From Micrococcus lacusdianchii (GTDB lineage Bacteria; Actinomycetota; Actinomycetes; Actinomycetales; Micrococcaceae), in NCBI RefSeq assembly GCF_023155805.1, contig NZ_JAKNUW010000012.1, forward strand, positions 42,338 to 106,337: 64,000 nucleotides of DNA, given 5' to 3'. The notes under the pieces are model-generated. The model was not told the origin of the DNA, ran no database searches, and saw only the letters and a program-made list of their open reading frames with translations. Position 1 is the first letter of the stretch; each line of letters begins with the position of its first letter. Shown in pieces: positions 52,288 through 60,751 of the stretch. A program made the translations under genes and the position numbers.

Positions 52288-53517
52288 TCAGGCCTCGGCG
52301 TCCGCGGACCCGGGCAGCTCCTCACCGACGACGCCCGTGCCGGGCACGTCCGAGGTGACCTGCTCCGGGTCGTCCTTCGCCGCCCCCCGCGCGGTGCCCG
52401 GCAGCAGGTCCGCACCCTCGGCGAGGAACTGCTCGGCCAGGTGCACGCCGAGCGCGCCGGCGGCCAGGAACAGGGTGTCCTCGAGCCACTCGTCGGCCGC
52501 GGCCGGGTCGTCCGCCACGTCCCCGGGCACGGGGTCCAGCTGCACGGAGGAGGTGCGGCGCAGCACCTGGGAGCCGTCCATCGCAGCGACCATGGCGGAC
52601 ATCACGATCCGCGGGGCGGGCGTGCCGTCCTCGGCCTCCCCCTCCTCCACGTGCGCCACGGCGCCGATCGGAGCGGCGCAGCCGGCCTCCAGCCGCAGCA
52701 GCAGGGCCCGCTCGGCGCTGACGGCCACGTGCGTGTCGCGGTCGTCGACCAGCTCGAGCGCAGCGCGCAGGCGGCCGGCGTGGGAGTCCGGATCCAGGGC
52801 GGACTCCACCAGCAGCGGCCCGTCCTCCTCCCGGATCTCCACCGCGAGCGCCCCCTGGCCGGGGGCCGGGAGCATGACGTCGGGGTCGATCCGCTCGGTG
52901 ATCACGTGCTGCAGGCCCAGCCGGTCGAGCCCGGCGCACGCGAGCACCACGGCGTCGAGGTCACCCCGCGGGGATCCCTTGGCGGCGGGGGCGTCGTCGT
53001 CGTGCTGCTCCAGGCCGGGCACGCGGGCCAGGCGCGTCTGCACGTTGCCCCGGATGTCCACGAGCTCCAGGTCCGGGCGCAGCGCCCTGAGCTGGGCCAC
53101 GCGGCGGGGTGAGCCCGTCCCCACCCGCGCACCCTCGGGCAGGGTGGCCAACGTGAACCCGTCCCGCGCGCACAGGGCGTCCCGCAGGTCCGCGCGCGGC
53201 GGCACCGCGGCGATCTCCAGGCCCGGGGGCTGCGCGGCGGGCAGGTCCTTGAGCGAGTGGACGGCGAGGTCCACGCGGCCGTCCAGGACCGCCGCGCGCA
53301 GGGCCGAGGCGAACACGCCCGTGCCGCCCAGGGTGGCCAGGGACCCGGTGGTCACGTCCCCCTCGGTGCGGATCACCACGAGCTCGTGCCCCAGGCCGGA
53401 GCGCTCGGTGAGCGCCTCGGCCAGGTGGCGGGTCTGCGTGGTGGCCAGGGCCGAGCCCCGCGTGCCCACCGTCACGGCGGTCGCGGGGCCCGGCCCGGCC
53501 TGGTCCTCGAGGGTCAC
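52288..53517 (-). CDS. hemC: Porphobilinogen deaminase (hydroxymethylbilane synthase)
   Basis: 409 residues, longer than the usual 310-330 because of a C-terminal extension of about 70 residues. Signatures: VGTRGSALATTQTRHLAEAL, VHSLKDLPA, GTGSPRRVAQLRA, and the dipyrromethane cofactor cysteine in LEAGCAAPIGAVA. The start GTG 53517 overlaps the hemH stop as GTGA. A 15-residue insertion (LEQHDDDAPAAKGSPRG) sits in domain 2. Translated with hemH and hemD. Confidence 0.95.
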   Translation of the reverse strand: MTLEDQAGPGPATAVTVGTRGSALATTQTRHLAEALTERSGLGHELVVIRTEGDVTTGSLATLGGTGVFASALRAAVLDGRVDLAVHSLKDLPAAQPPGLEIAAVPPRADLRDALCARDGFTLATLPEGARVGTGSPRRVAQLRALRPDLELVDIRGNVQTRLARVPGLEQHDDDAPAAKGSPRGDLDAVVLACAGLDRLGLQHVITERIDPDVMLPAPGQGALAVEIREEDGPLLVESALDPDSHAGRLRAALELVDDRDTHVAVSAERALLLRLEAGCAAPIGAVAHVEEGEAEDGTPAPRIVMSAMVAAMDGSQVLRRTSSVQLDPVPGDVADDPAAADEWLEDTLFLAAGALGVHLAEQFLAEGADLLPGTARGAAKDDPEQVTSDVPGTGVVGEELPGSADAEA

Positions 53518-54866
53518 GGGGTGTCGGCCTCCTCCGGGGCCTCGGCCTGGCCGGCCTCGTGCTCGGCGAGGCCGCGCACGGGGGCGTCCACCGCGGAGGT
53601 GGTGGGACGGACGGAGCCGTCCCGCATCACCTTCACGCAGCAGTTCGGGCGGCACACGTCGTACCAGGCCGGGAAGCAGCCGGTCGACGCACGGCCCTCG
53701 CGGCGGCCCAGGCGCTCCTCCACGAGGTCCGCCAGGCCCGCCACGAACCGCGGGTCGGTGCCCGGGGTGGGGCTGCGGCGGAACGCGACGCCGAGCTCGC
53801 CGGCGGTCTCCTTCGCCTCGGTGTCCAGGTCCCACACCACCTCCATGTGGTCGGAGACGAAGCCCACGGGCACGACGACGAACCCCGCCACCGCGCGGCC
53901 CTGCGCGTCCGCGGGGGCGTCCGGGCCGGCGAGGGCCTCCATCGCGTCGTTGATGTCCGGCTCGAGCCACGGCACGTGTGGGGCGCCGGAGCGCGACTGG
54001 TACACGAGCGACCAGTCCACGCCCTCGGCCTCGGGCACGCGGGCGAGGATCTCGCGGATCACGTCGAGGTGCTGGGCGGAGTACACGTCCGCGCCCTCGG
54101 CCTCGCCGGGGGCCCCGCCGGCCTGCTCGCGCAGGTCCGCCGCCAGCCCGCGCGGGCCGGCGGCCTCCGCGTCGGCGGTGGGGATCGAGTGCGTGGCGAA
54201 GAGCACGTGGATGCGGGCGTCGTCGCCCACCTCGCCGCGCATCGAGATCAGGTCCGAGCGCAGGCCCTCGGCGAAGGGCTCCACGAAGCCGGGGTGGTTG
54301 AAGTACTGGCGGGTCTTGTCCAGGTCCAGCTCGCCCTCCAGCCCGGTGGACCGCAGGGCCATGCCCATGTCCTCGCGGTACTGGCGGCAGGAGGAGTAGC
54401 AGGAGTAGGCGGACGTGGTGACCGTCAGGATCCGGCGGTGGCCGTCGTCGTGGGCCTGCTTCAGCGTGTCCGGCAGGTAGGGCTCCCAGTTGCGGTTGCC
54501 GAAGTACACGGGCAGCTCGATGCCGCGGGAGGCGAACTCCTTCTCGAGCGCGGCGATCAGCGCGCGGTTCTGCGCGTTGATGGGGCTCACGCCGCCGTTG
54601 GCGCGGTAGTGCGTGGCCACCTCCTCGAGGCGCTCGTCCGGGATGCCGCGTCCGCGCGTGACGTTGCGCAGGAACGGGATGACGTCCTCCTGGCCCTCGG
54701 GCCCGCCGAAGGAGGCGACGATCACGGCGTCGTAGTCCTTGGCGTCCATGACGCCGCGGGCATCGTAGTCGAGGCCCGGGGCGGCCTCCTCGGGGGCGTG
54801 CTCGGGACGCGCGGCGTCCTCGGGGACGGGGTGGGTGGGGACGTTCACGGTCTGCTCCTCGCTCAT
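53514..54866 (-). CDS. hemH: Coproporphyrin ferrochelatase CpfC (HemH) with [2Fe-2S]-type cysteines
   Basis: 450 residues including an N-terminal 45-residue acidic extension. Core motifs: DAVIVASFGGPEGQEDVIPFLRNV, YRANGGVSPINAQN, LFATHSIP and VVPVGFVSDHMEVVWDLD. The C-terminal TGCFPAWYDVCRPNCC provides the cysteines that coordinate a [2Fe-2S] cluster in actinobacterial ferrochelatases. It inserts iron into coproporphyrin III, the substrate of ChdC next door. ATG 54866 shares a base with the chdC stop (TGATG). Confidence 0.95.
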   Translation of the reverse strand: MSEEQTVNVPTHPVPEDAARPEHAPEEAAPGLDYDARGVMDAKDYDAVIVASFGGPEGQEDVIPFLRNVTRGRGIPDERLEEVATHYRANGGVSPINAQNRALIAALEKEFASRGIELPVYFGNRNWEPYLPDTLKQAHDDGHRRILTVTTSAYSCYSSCRQYREDMGMALRSTGLEGELDLDKTRQYFNHPGFVEPFAEGLRSDLISMRGEVGDDARIHVLFATHSIPTADAEAAGPRGLAADLREQAGGAPGEAEGADVYSAQHLDVIREILARVPEAEGVDWSLVYQSRSGAPHVPWLEPDINDAMEALAGPDAPADAQGRAVAGFVVVPVGFVSDHMEVVWDLDTEAKETAGELGVAFRRSPTPGTDPRFVAGLADLVEERLGRREGRASTGCFPAWYDVCRPNCCVKVMRDGSVRPTTSAVDAPVRGLAEHEAGQAEAPEEADTP

Positions 54867-55576
54867 CAGGCCAGCACCTCCGGCAGCTCGGAGGTCTCGA
54901 CGCGGCGGCCCGTGTAGAACGGGACCTCCTCGCGCACGTGCAGGCGGGTCTCGTTGTTGCGCAGGTGTCGCATCATGTCGACGAGGTCGTTGAGCTCGGG
55001 GGCCTCCAGGCCCAGCAGCCACTCCCAGTCGTTGAGCGCGAAGGCGCTCGTGGTGTTGGCCCACACCTGGGGGAAGTCCTGGCCCAGCTTGCCGTGCTCC
55101 CGGAGCATGCGGGCGCGCTCCTTGGGGTCCAGCAGGTACCAGTCGTACGAGCGCACGAACGGGTAGAAGCACAGCCAGTCCAGCGGCTTGCGGCCCATCG
55201 CGAACGCCGGGATGTGGTCCTTGTTGAACTCCGCCATGCGGTCCGAGCCCATCGCGGAGAGCACCAGGTGGGTGCGCTCCAGCAGGCGGGTGCGGCGCAG
55301 GTCGCGGATCGCGGCCTGCAGGGCCTGCGCGGTGTGGGCGTACATCCACACCATCACGTCGCCGGCCTCGCGCATGCCCGAGACATCGTAGACGCCGCGC
55401 ACGGTGACGCCCGCCCTGCCGAGCGCGGCGACGACGTCGTCGAACTCCTTGACGGCCTTCCGGGCCTCGCGGCCCTCCAGACCGAGCCAGCCCGGCTCGC
55501 CCTGCGGCCGGGCGAACACGGTATAGGTGGTGAACCAGTCCTTCCCGGTGAGGTCGGCGGTCTTGTCCTTGCCCAT
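54866..55576 (-). CDS. hemQ: Coproheme decarboxylase ChdC (HemQ)
   Basis: 236 residues. It oxidatively decarboxylates coproheme to haem b, the last step of the coproporphyrin route. Visible family stretches: YTVFARPQGEPGW, AMGRKPLDWLCFYPFVRSYDWYLLDP, with the Tyr radical position and MMRHLRNNETRLHVREE with the proximal His. ATG 55576 is selected because AGGAAGAG lies 6 bases upstream; in-frame ATG 55606 is the alternative. Follows cgoX by 49 bases. Confidence 0.94.
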   Translation of the reverse strand: MGKDKTADLTGKDWFTTYTVFARPQGEPGWLGLEGREARKAVKEFDDVVAALGRAGVTVRGVYDVSGMREAGDVMVWMYAHTAQALQAAIRDLRRTRLLERTHLVLSAMGSDRMAEFNKDHIPAFAMGRKPLDWLCFYPFVRSYDWYLLDPKERARMLREHGKLGQDFPQVWANTTSAFALNDWEWLLGLEAPELNDLVDMMRHLRNNETRLHVREEVPFYTGRRVETSELPEVLA

Positions 55577-55624
55577 GGTGCTCTTCCTGTTCTGTCGTTC
55601 GGTCATGTGCGGTGCCACATCCTC

Positions 55625-57127
55625 TCAGGCGGCCTCGCCGCGGCCCACGGTGCGCTCGACGCCGGCCACGACGGCGGCCAGGCCGGTGCCGTGCACCCAC
55701 GAGCCCACCAGGTCCAGCCCCGGCACGTCGGCGGACCAGCGGACCAGGGCGTCCATGGCCTCGCGGTCCGGGCCGTGCTGCGGCGGGATCGGGGCGCGCC
55801 AGCGCACCACGGTGGAGTTCAGCACGTCCTCCTGCGCCAGCGGCACGCCCGTCAGTGCGGCGGCGTCCTCGAGGGCCGCGGCGAGCAGCTGCTCGTCCCC
55901 GCTGCGGAAGCCCAACTCGTCCGCGTCCCCGCCCTGGCGCCCGTAGGACAGGCGCAGCACGTGGCGGTGCGGGTGGCGGGGCACGCCGTCCCCGTCCGGG
56001 CGCGAGACCACGGCGCGCAGCCAGGCCCACTTGGCGGTCGCATGCGTCAGGGCCTTGGCCTGCACCGCGGTGCCCGGGGACACGAGGACGCCGGTGCCGC
56101 GCGGGGCGTCGTCGAGGCCGGGGGCCTCGACGACGAGGGTCACCAGAGCGATCCCCTCGCCGGGCTGGGGGCCGGCGGCCGGGTCCAGGGCGTCCTGGCT
56201 CATCGGGGCCAGCAGGTGCCACGCGGTGACCCCGTCCACGGCGAGCACCACGCGGTCCACGTCCAGGCCGCGCACCACCTCGTCGTCGCGGTCGGAGATC
56301 TGCGCCCACCAGCGGCCGTCCCCGCCCACGCGGGACAGGGCGGCCACGCGCACGCCGCGCAGCACCGTGACGCCGGCCTCGCGCAGGCTGGTCACGAGCC
56401 GCCCGGTGACCTTGGCCATGCCGCCGTCGATCCCGGCCACGGCCGCCCCGGGGGTGTGGCCGCCGCGCAGGGCGGCGACGCCGGCGGACAGCGAGCCCGC
56501 CTCCACCGCGGCGCGGAGCAGGCCCGGGGCCACGCGCTCCACGTCCACGACGGCGGGATCGGCGGAGTGCACGCCGGCGACGACGGGGGCCACCAGGCGT
56601 CGGAGGACCTCCTCGCCGAGGCGGTCCGTGACCAGCTCGGCCACGGTGACGGGCGTCCCCGCGGCCAGCGCCTGCGCCCAGCGGTCCATGGGGGTGTGCT
56701 CGTCCTCGCGGGCCCGCTCCAGCCCCGCGGGGCTCAGGGCGGCCGCGACGTCGGGGGCGTGCAGGTCGCCCGGGACGCCCACCAGGCCGAGGCGCGGCGC
56801 GGGGTGGGCGCCGTCCGGACCGTGCAGCCACGAGCCCAGCGGCTCGGGGGCCACCACGTGCTCGTCCAGACCGAGCTCGTCCACGAGGGCCTGCATCGCG
56901 GTGCCGCGCACCGCGTAGGACTCGGCGCCGCCGTCCAGTTCGAGGGTCTGCGCCTCGGGCGTGCCGGAGTCGGACGCGGAGGGCACGTCCAGGAAGCGCG
57001 AGGACAGCGTGCCGCCCAGCACCGAGGTCGCCTCCGCCAGGGTCACCTCCCAGCCCTGCTCGCGGAGCCGGCGGGCGGCGAGCAGGCCGGCGATCCCGCC
57101 GCCGACCACGAGGGCCGTGCCGGTCAT
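55625..57127 (-). CDS. cgoX: Coproporphyrinogen III oxidase CgoX (HemG/HemY type)
   Basis: 500-residue flavoprotein. FAD motif TALVVGGGIAGLLAARRLREQGW at the N terminus, GGAESYAVRGTAMQALVDELGL, and the C-terminal LDLVGSWVHGTGLAAVVAGVER. It oxidises coproporphyrinogen III to coproporphyrin III using oxygen. ATG 57127 overlaps the hemE stop by four bases. Confidence 0.94.
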   Translation of the reverse strand: MTGTALVVGGGIAGLLAARRLREQGWEVTLAEATSVLGGTLSSRFLDVPSASDSGTPEAQTLELDGGAESYAVRGTAMQALVDELGLDEHVVAPEPLGSWLHGPDGAHPAPRLGLVGVPGDLHAPDVAAALSPAGLERAREDEHTPMDRWAQALAAGTPVTVAELVTDRLGEEVLRRLVAPVVAGVHSADPAVVDVERVAPGLLRAAVEAGSLSAGVAALRGGHTPGAAVAGIDGGMAKVTGRLVTSLREAGVTVLRGVRVAALSRVGGDGRWWAQISDRDDEVVRGLDVDRVVLAVDGVTAWHLLAPMSQDALDPAAGPQPGEGIALVTLVVEAPGLDDAPRGTGVLVSPGTAVQAKALTHATAKWAWLRAVVSRPDGDGVPRHPHRHVLRLSYGRQGGDADELGFRSGDEQLLAAALEDAAALTGVPLAQEDVLNSTVVRWRAPIPPQHGPDREAMDALVRWSADVPGLDLVGSWVHGTGLAAVVAGVERTVGRGEAA

Positions 57128-58293
57128 GCCTGACCTCCCTCCCCCACGGGCAGGGCGTGGATGAGTTCCACCACCCGGGTGAGGACCTCGGGATCGGTCT
57201 CCGGCGGCACCCCGTGCGCAAGGTTCACCACGTGGCCCGGGGCGGCCGCACCGGAGGCGACCACATCGCGCACGTGCGCCTCGAGCACCTCCCACGGGGC
57301 GCCCAGCAGGGCGGGGTCGATGTTGCCCTGCAGCGGCACCGCGCCGCGGCCGTCCGGGCCGGGGTGCGCCGCGAGGCGGCGGTGCGCCTCGGCGAGGGTG
57401 ATGCGGTGGTCCACGCCCACCGCGGTGGCGCCGGCGTCGCGCAGGTGGGGCAGGAACTCGCCCGTGCCGGTGCCGAAGTGCAGCAGCGGGGCGCCGTCCA
57501 CCGCGGCGGGGCCGGCGATGTCCGCCACGTGCGCGAACGCCGCTGCGGAGTGGGGCTGGACGTGGCGCAGGTAGTCCTCCGCGGAGAGCGAACCCGCCCA
57601 CGAGTCGAACAGCTGGGCGGCCGATGCGCCCGCCTCGAGCTGGGCTCGGAGGAATTGGCCGGAGACCGTGGCGGCCCACCCGGCCAGGGCGGCCCACGTG
57701 GCCGGGTCGCCGTGCATCATGCGGCGCGGTCCCATGTGGTCGCGGGACGGGCGGCCCTCCACCATGTAGGCGGCCAGGGTGAACGGGGCTCCGGCGAAGC
57801 CGATCAGGGGGCGGTCGCCGAGCTCGGCGACCGTGCGGGCCACGGCCTCGCGGATGACGTCCAGCGCGTCGTCCGCGAGCGCGGGCAGGGCGGCGGCGTC
57901 CTCGGCGGTGCGCACAGGGTGGCCCAGCACAGGCCCCACGCCGGGCTGGATCTCCACGTCCACGCCCGCCAGGCGCAGCGGCACCACGATGTCGGAGAAG
58001 AAGATGGCCGCGTCCACGTCGTGCCGACGCACGGGCTGGAGGGTGATCTCGGCGGCGAGCTCGGGCTGCAGGCAGGATTCGAGCATGCCGATGCCCTCGC
58101 GCACGCGGCGGTACTCCGGCAGCGAACGGCCCGCCTGCCGCATGAACCACACGGGGTTCCGGGAGGGCTCCTGCCCCCGCAGGGCCCGGACGAGCGGGCT
58201 CAGGGCGGTGGAACGGGCGGGATCGGCGGTGCGCAGGGGGTGCTCGGCCGGCAGGCCGGTCGGCGCGTCGGAGGACGTGGTCTGAGCGGACAT
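57124..58293 (-). CDS. hemE: Uroporphyrinogen decarboxylase
   Basis: 389 residues. Active-site signatures NPVWFMRQAGRSLPEYR, DAAIFFSDIVVPLRLAGV, LIGFAGAPFTLAAYMVEG and LLHFGTGTGEFLPHL. It removes four acetate carboxyls to give coproporphyrinogen III. The start ATG 58293 has both GGGAGG close upstream and a GAGAAT hexamer at 58301-58306; an in-frame ATG at 58302 is also possible. First gene of the haem operon, divergent from hemA across 118 bases. Confidence 0.95.
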   Translation of the reverse strand: MSAQTTSSDAPTGLPAEHPLRTADPARSTALSPLVRALRGQEPSRNPVWFMRQAGRSLPEYRRVREGIGMLESCLQPELAAEITLQPVRRHDVDAAIFFSDIVVPLRLAGVDVEIQPGVGPVLGHPVRTAEDAAALPALADDALDVIREAVARTVAELGDRPLIGFAGAPFTLAAYMVEGRPSRDHMGPRRMMHGDPATWAALAGWAATVSGQFLRAQLEAGASAAQLFDSWAGSLSAEDYLRHVQPHSAAAFAHVADIAGPAAVDGAPLLHFGTGTGEFLPHLRDAGATAVGVDHRITLAEAHRRLAAHPGPDGRGAVPLQGNIDPALLGAPWEVLEAHVRDVVASGAAAPGHVVNLAHGVPPETDPEVLTRVVELIHALPVGEGGQA

Positions 58294-58394
58294 GCCTCCC
58301 ATTCTCCCACCGACCGCGGCGCGGGGCCGCATCGGCCCGGAGATCGACGACGTCACCCGGCGGCCGCCTCCCCCGGCGGGCGCCGTGACGGCGC

Positions 58395-58400
58395 TAGGAT
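58395..58400 (+). promoter_or_regulatory. -10 element of hemA
   Basis: TAGGAT ten bases before GTG 58411 in the 117-base divergent region shared with hemE. No convincing -35 or palindrome was found. Confidence 0.5.
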
Positions 58401-58410
58401 GGACGGCGCT

Positions 58411-59766
58411 GTGACTGTCTTCTCCCTCGTGGCATCCCACAAAGACCTGAGCCTGGACACGGTGGCCCGCCTGAGCGCGGGGACCGCCGGCGTCGGGGCC
58501 GCCCTGACCGCCGACCGGGCGGACGGGGCCGTCGTGCTGTCCACATGCAACCGCGTGGAGGTCTACGCGGAGGCCCGCGACGGAGACGTGGACGCCGCGC
58601 GTGAGCGGCTGGTGGCCGCGATCGCCGAGCGCAGCGAGCTGCCCGCGGAGTCCGTCCGCTCCGCGTTCCGCGTGCTCGATGCCGAGGCCACCGCCCGACA
58701 CCTGTTCGAGGTGGGTGCCGGCCTGGACTCCGCGGTGGTGGGCGAACGGGAGATCGCCGGCCAGGTGCGCCGCGCCCTCGTCGAGGCGCGCGCCGAGGGC
58801 ACGGCCACGGGCTCTCTCGTGCGACTCTTCGAGTCCGCCACGCGCACGGCCAAGGACGTGGGGGCCCGCACCGCGCTCGGCGCCACGGGCCGTTCGGTGG
58901 TCTCGGTGGCCCTCGACCTCACGGAGGAGCTCCGCGGGCTCACGGACGAGACCGCGCGCCGCGAGTTCTGGTCCGGCGCCGCCGTCCTGCTGATCGGCAC
59001 GGGCGCATACGCCGGCACCACGCTCGCCCAGCTCGCCGAGCGCGGCGCCGAGGCCGTGGGCGTCCACTCCGCCTCGGGCCGGGCCGCCCAGTTCGTGGGC
59101 GACCGCGGCGGCTGGGCCATGGCTCTGGGCGGCGCGGACGTCGCGGGGGCGGCCGCGGAGGCGGACGTGATCATCGGCTCCTCCGGCGGAGACCGGCAGA
59201 TCAGCCCGGAGCGCCTCGCGGAGCTGCGCGCCGGCACCGACCGCCCGCTCACCGTGGTGGACCTCGCGCTGTCCCGCGACTTCGATCCGGCCGTCGCGGA
59301 GCTCGACGGCGTGGACCTGATCACTCTGGAGTCGGTGCGCCTGGCCGCGCCCGAGCAGGCCGAGGCCGCCGTCGCGGAGGCCCGTGCCCTCGTGACCGGG
59401 GCCGTGGCCGAGTACTCCGCCGCCCGCCGCGGCCGCACCGCGGACGAGGCGATCAAGGCGCTGCGGCGGCACACCACCGCCGCCCTCGACCGGGAGATGG
59501 AGCGGGTGCGCGCCCGGCACGGATGCACGGCCGCCGCCGAGGAGGTCCACTTCGCCCTGCGCCGCATGGTGAACCAACTCCTCCACGTCCCGAGCGTGCG
59601 GGCCCGTGAGCTCGCCGCCGACGGCCGGCTGGACGAGTACGAGCACGCCCTCGAGGTGCTCTTCCAGATCCCCGCACCGGCGGCAGCGCGGGCCGAGCCC
59701 GTCGCGCCGGACGGCTGCCCCGCCCAGGAGACCGGGGAAGACGACGTCGCCCGGAGAAGCGCCTGA
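58411..59766 (+). CDS. hemA: Glutamyl-tRNA reductase
   Basis: 451 residues, first enzyme of the C5 haem pathway. Catalytic Cys46 in VVLSTCNRVEVYAEA, EVGAGLDSAVVGEREIAGQVRRAL, NADPH-binding VLLIGTGAYAGTTLAQLAERG and a C-terminal dimerisation helix (YSAARRGRTADEAIKALR). GTG 58411 is taken as start; ATG 58399 would overlap the -10 hexamer. A Pro/Ala-rich 25-residue tail follows the last helix. The next gene (TetR) begins 2 bases later. Confidence 0.95.
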   Translation: MTVFSLVASHKDLSLDTVARLSAGTAGVGAALTADRADGAVVLSTCNRVEVYAEARDGDVDAARERLVAAIAERSELPAESVRSAFRVLDAEATARHLFEVGAGLDSAVVGEREIAGQVRRALVEARAEGTATGSLVRLFESATRTAKDVGARTALGATGRSVVSVALDLTEELRGLTDETARREFWSGAAVLLIGTGAYAGTTLAQLAERGAEAVGVHSASGRAAQFVGDRGGWAMALGGADVAGAAAEADVIIGSSGGDRQISPERLAELRAGTDRPLTVVDLALSRDFDPAVAELDGVDLITLESVRLAAPEQAEAAVAEARALVTGAVAEYSAARRGRTADEAIKALRRHTTAALDREMERVRARHGCTAAAEEVHFALRRMVNQLLHVPSVRARELAADGRLDEYEHALEVLFQIPAPAAARAEPVAPDGCPAQETGEDDVARRSA

Positions 59767-59768
59767 CC

Positions 59769-60422
59769 ATGACCGAGACCACCTCACGCCCCACCCGCAT
59801 GCCCCGCGCCGAGCGCCGCGTCCAGCTGATGGACGTGGCCCGCGCCGTGTTCGCGGAACAGGGCTACGCCGGCGCCGCGATGGACGAGATCGCCGCGCGC
59901 GCCCAGGTGTCCAAGCCGGTGCTGTACCAGCACTTCTCCGGCAAGCACGAGCTGTTCCTCGCCCTGCTCGACGGGGAGGTCACCGAACTGGACCGCCGAC
60001 TGACCGCGGCGATCGAGTGCACGGACGACAACCGCCAGCGCGCCCACGGCATGGTCCACGCGGTCTTCGCCTACATGGACACCCCCGAGCGCTCGCACCG
60101 CCTGATCTTCGAGTCCGGCGCCGAGCACGACCCCGAGGTGCAGCGCCGGGTGGAGGCGGTGCGGGAGTCGATCGCGGCCCAGATCACCCGGATCCTCTCC
60201 ACCGACACCGTGGTGGAGGGCGTGCTGGCGCAGGTCGTCGCGCGCGGCGTCGTCGAGATGGTGCTGGGCGCCGCCCGGCACTGGGCGGACCACGTCCACG
60301 AGGACCGCCGTCCCACAGCCCAGGACACCGCGGAGGCCGTCGAGCAGGTGCTGTGGCTCGGCCTCGAGGCCATCCCGGACCGCCCCGTCGAGGGCCGACA
60401 CCCCCGTTACGCCCGCGGGTGA
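59769..60422 (+). CDS. TetR family transcriptional regulator
   Basis: 217 residues. The N-terminal helix-turn-helix (about 14-62) reads RRVQLMDVARAVFAEQGYAGAAMDEIAARAQVSKPVLYQHFSGKHELF, the standard TetR pattern. The ligand domain is typical helical but gives no clue to ligand. ATG 59769 follows the hemA stop by 2 bases. In mycobacteria a TetR gene (Rv3208) holds the same place before DUF3107 and a DEAD-box helicase, so the synteny is old. Confidence 0.92.
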   Translation: MTETTSRPTRMPRAERRVQLMDVARAVFAEQGYAGAAMDEIAARAQVSKPVLYQHFSGKHELFLALLDGEVTELDRRLTAAIECTDDNRQRAHGMVHAVFAYMDTPERSHRLIFESGAEHDPEVQRRVEAVRESIAAQITRILSTDTVVEGVLAQVVARGVVEMVLGAARHWADHVHEDRRPTAQDTAEAVEQVLWLGLEAIPDRPVEGRHPRYARG

Positions 60423-60513
60423 ACGGCGCGCGCGTCCGGTCCTTCCCCCGGACCCCCTCCCGTAGGCTGGCCGCTGACCGCTAGACCCCGCCCACGAGAG
60501 GAACGTGAGGACC

Positions 60514-60738
60514 ATGGAGATCCGCATCGGTGTGCAGCATGTCGGCCGCGAGGTCGTCCTGGAGAGCGAGCAGACCGCCGAGGAGGTGCGGACGCTCGTG
60601 GACGCCGCGATCGCCGACGGCTCGGTGCTCTCCCTGACCGACGCCAAGGGCCGGCAGGTCGTGGTCCCGGGCGATCGCATCGGCTTCGTGGAGATCGGCG
60701 CCCGCAAGTCCGGCCCCCTGGGCTTCGCCGCCGTTTGA
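60514..60738 (+). CDS. DUF3107 small protein (TB9.4-like)
   Basis: 74 residues, matching DUF3107 in length and pattern (MEIRIGVQHVGREVVLESEQ, VVVPGDRIGFVEIG, GPLGF near the end). Mycobacterial TB9.4 (Rv3208A) is the best known member; function unknown. ATG 60514 is chosen with GAGAGGAA about 10 bases upstream; GTG 60505 is possible. Confidence 0.85.
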   Translation: MEIRIGVQHVGREVVLESEQTAEEVRTLVDAAIADGSVLSLTDAKGRQVVVPGDRIGFVEIGARKSGPLGFAAV

Positions 60739-60751
60739 TCCCGGCCCGGCC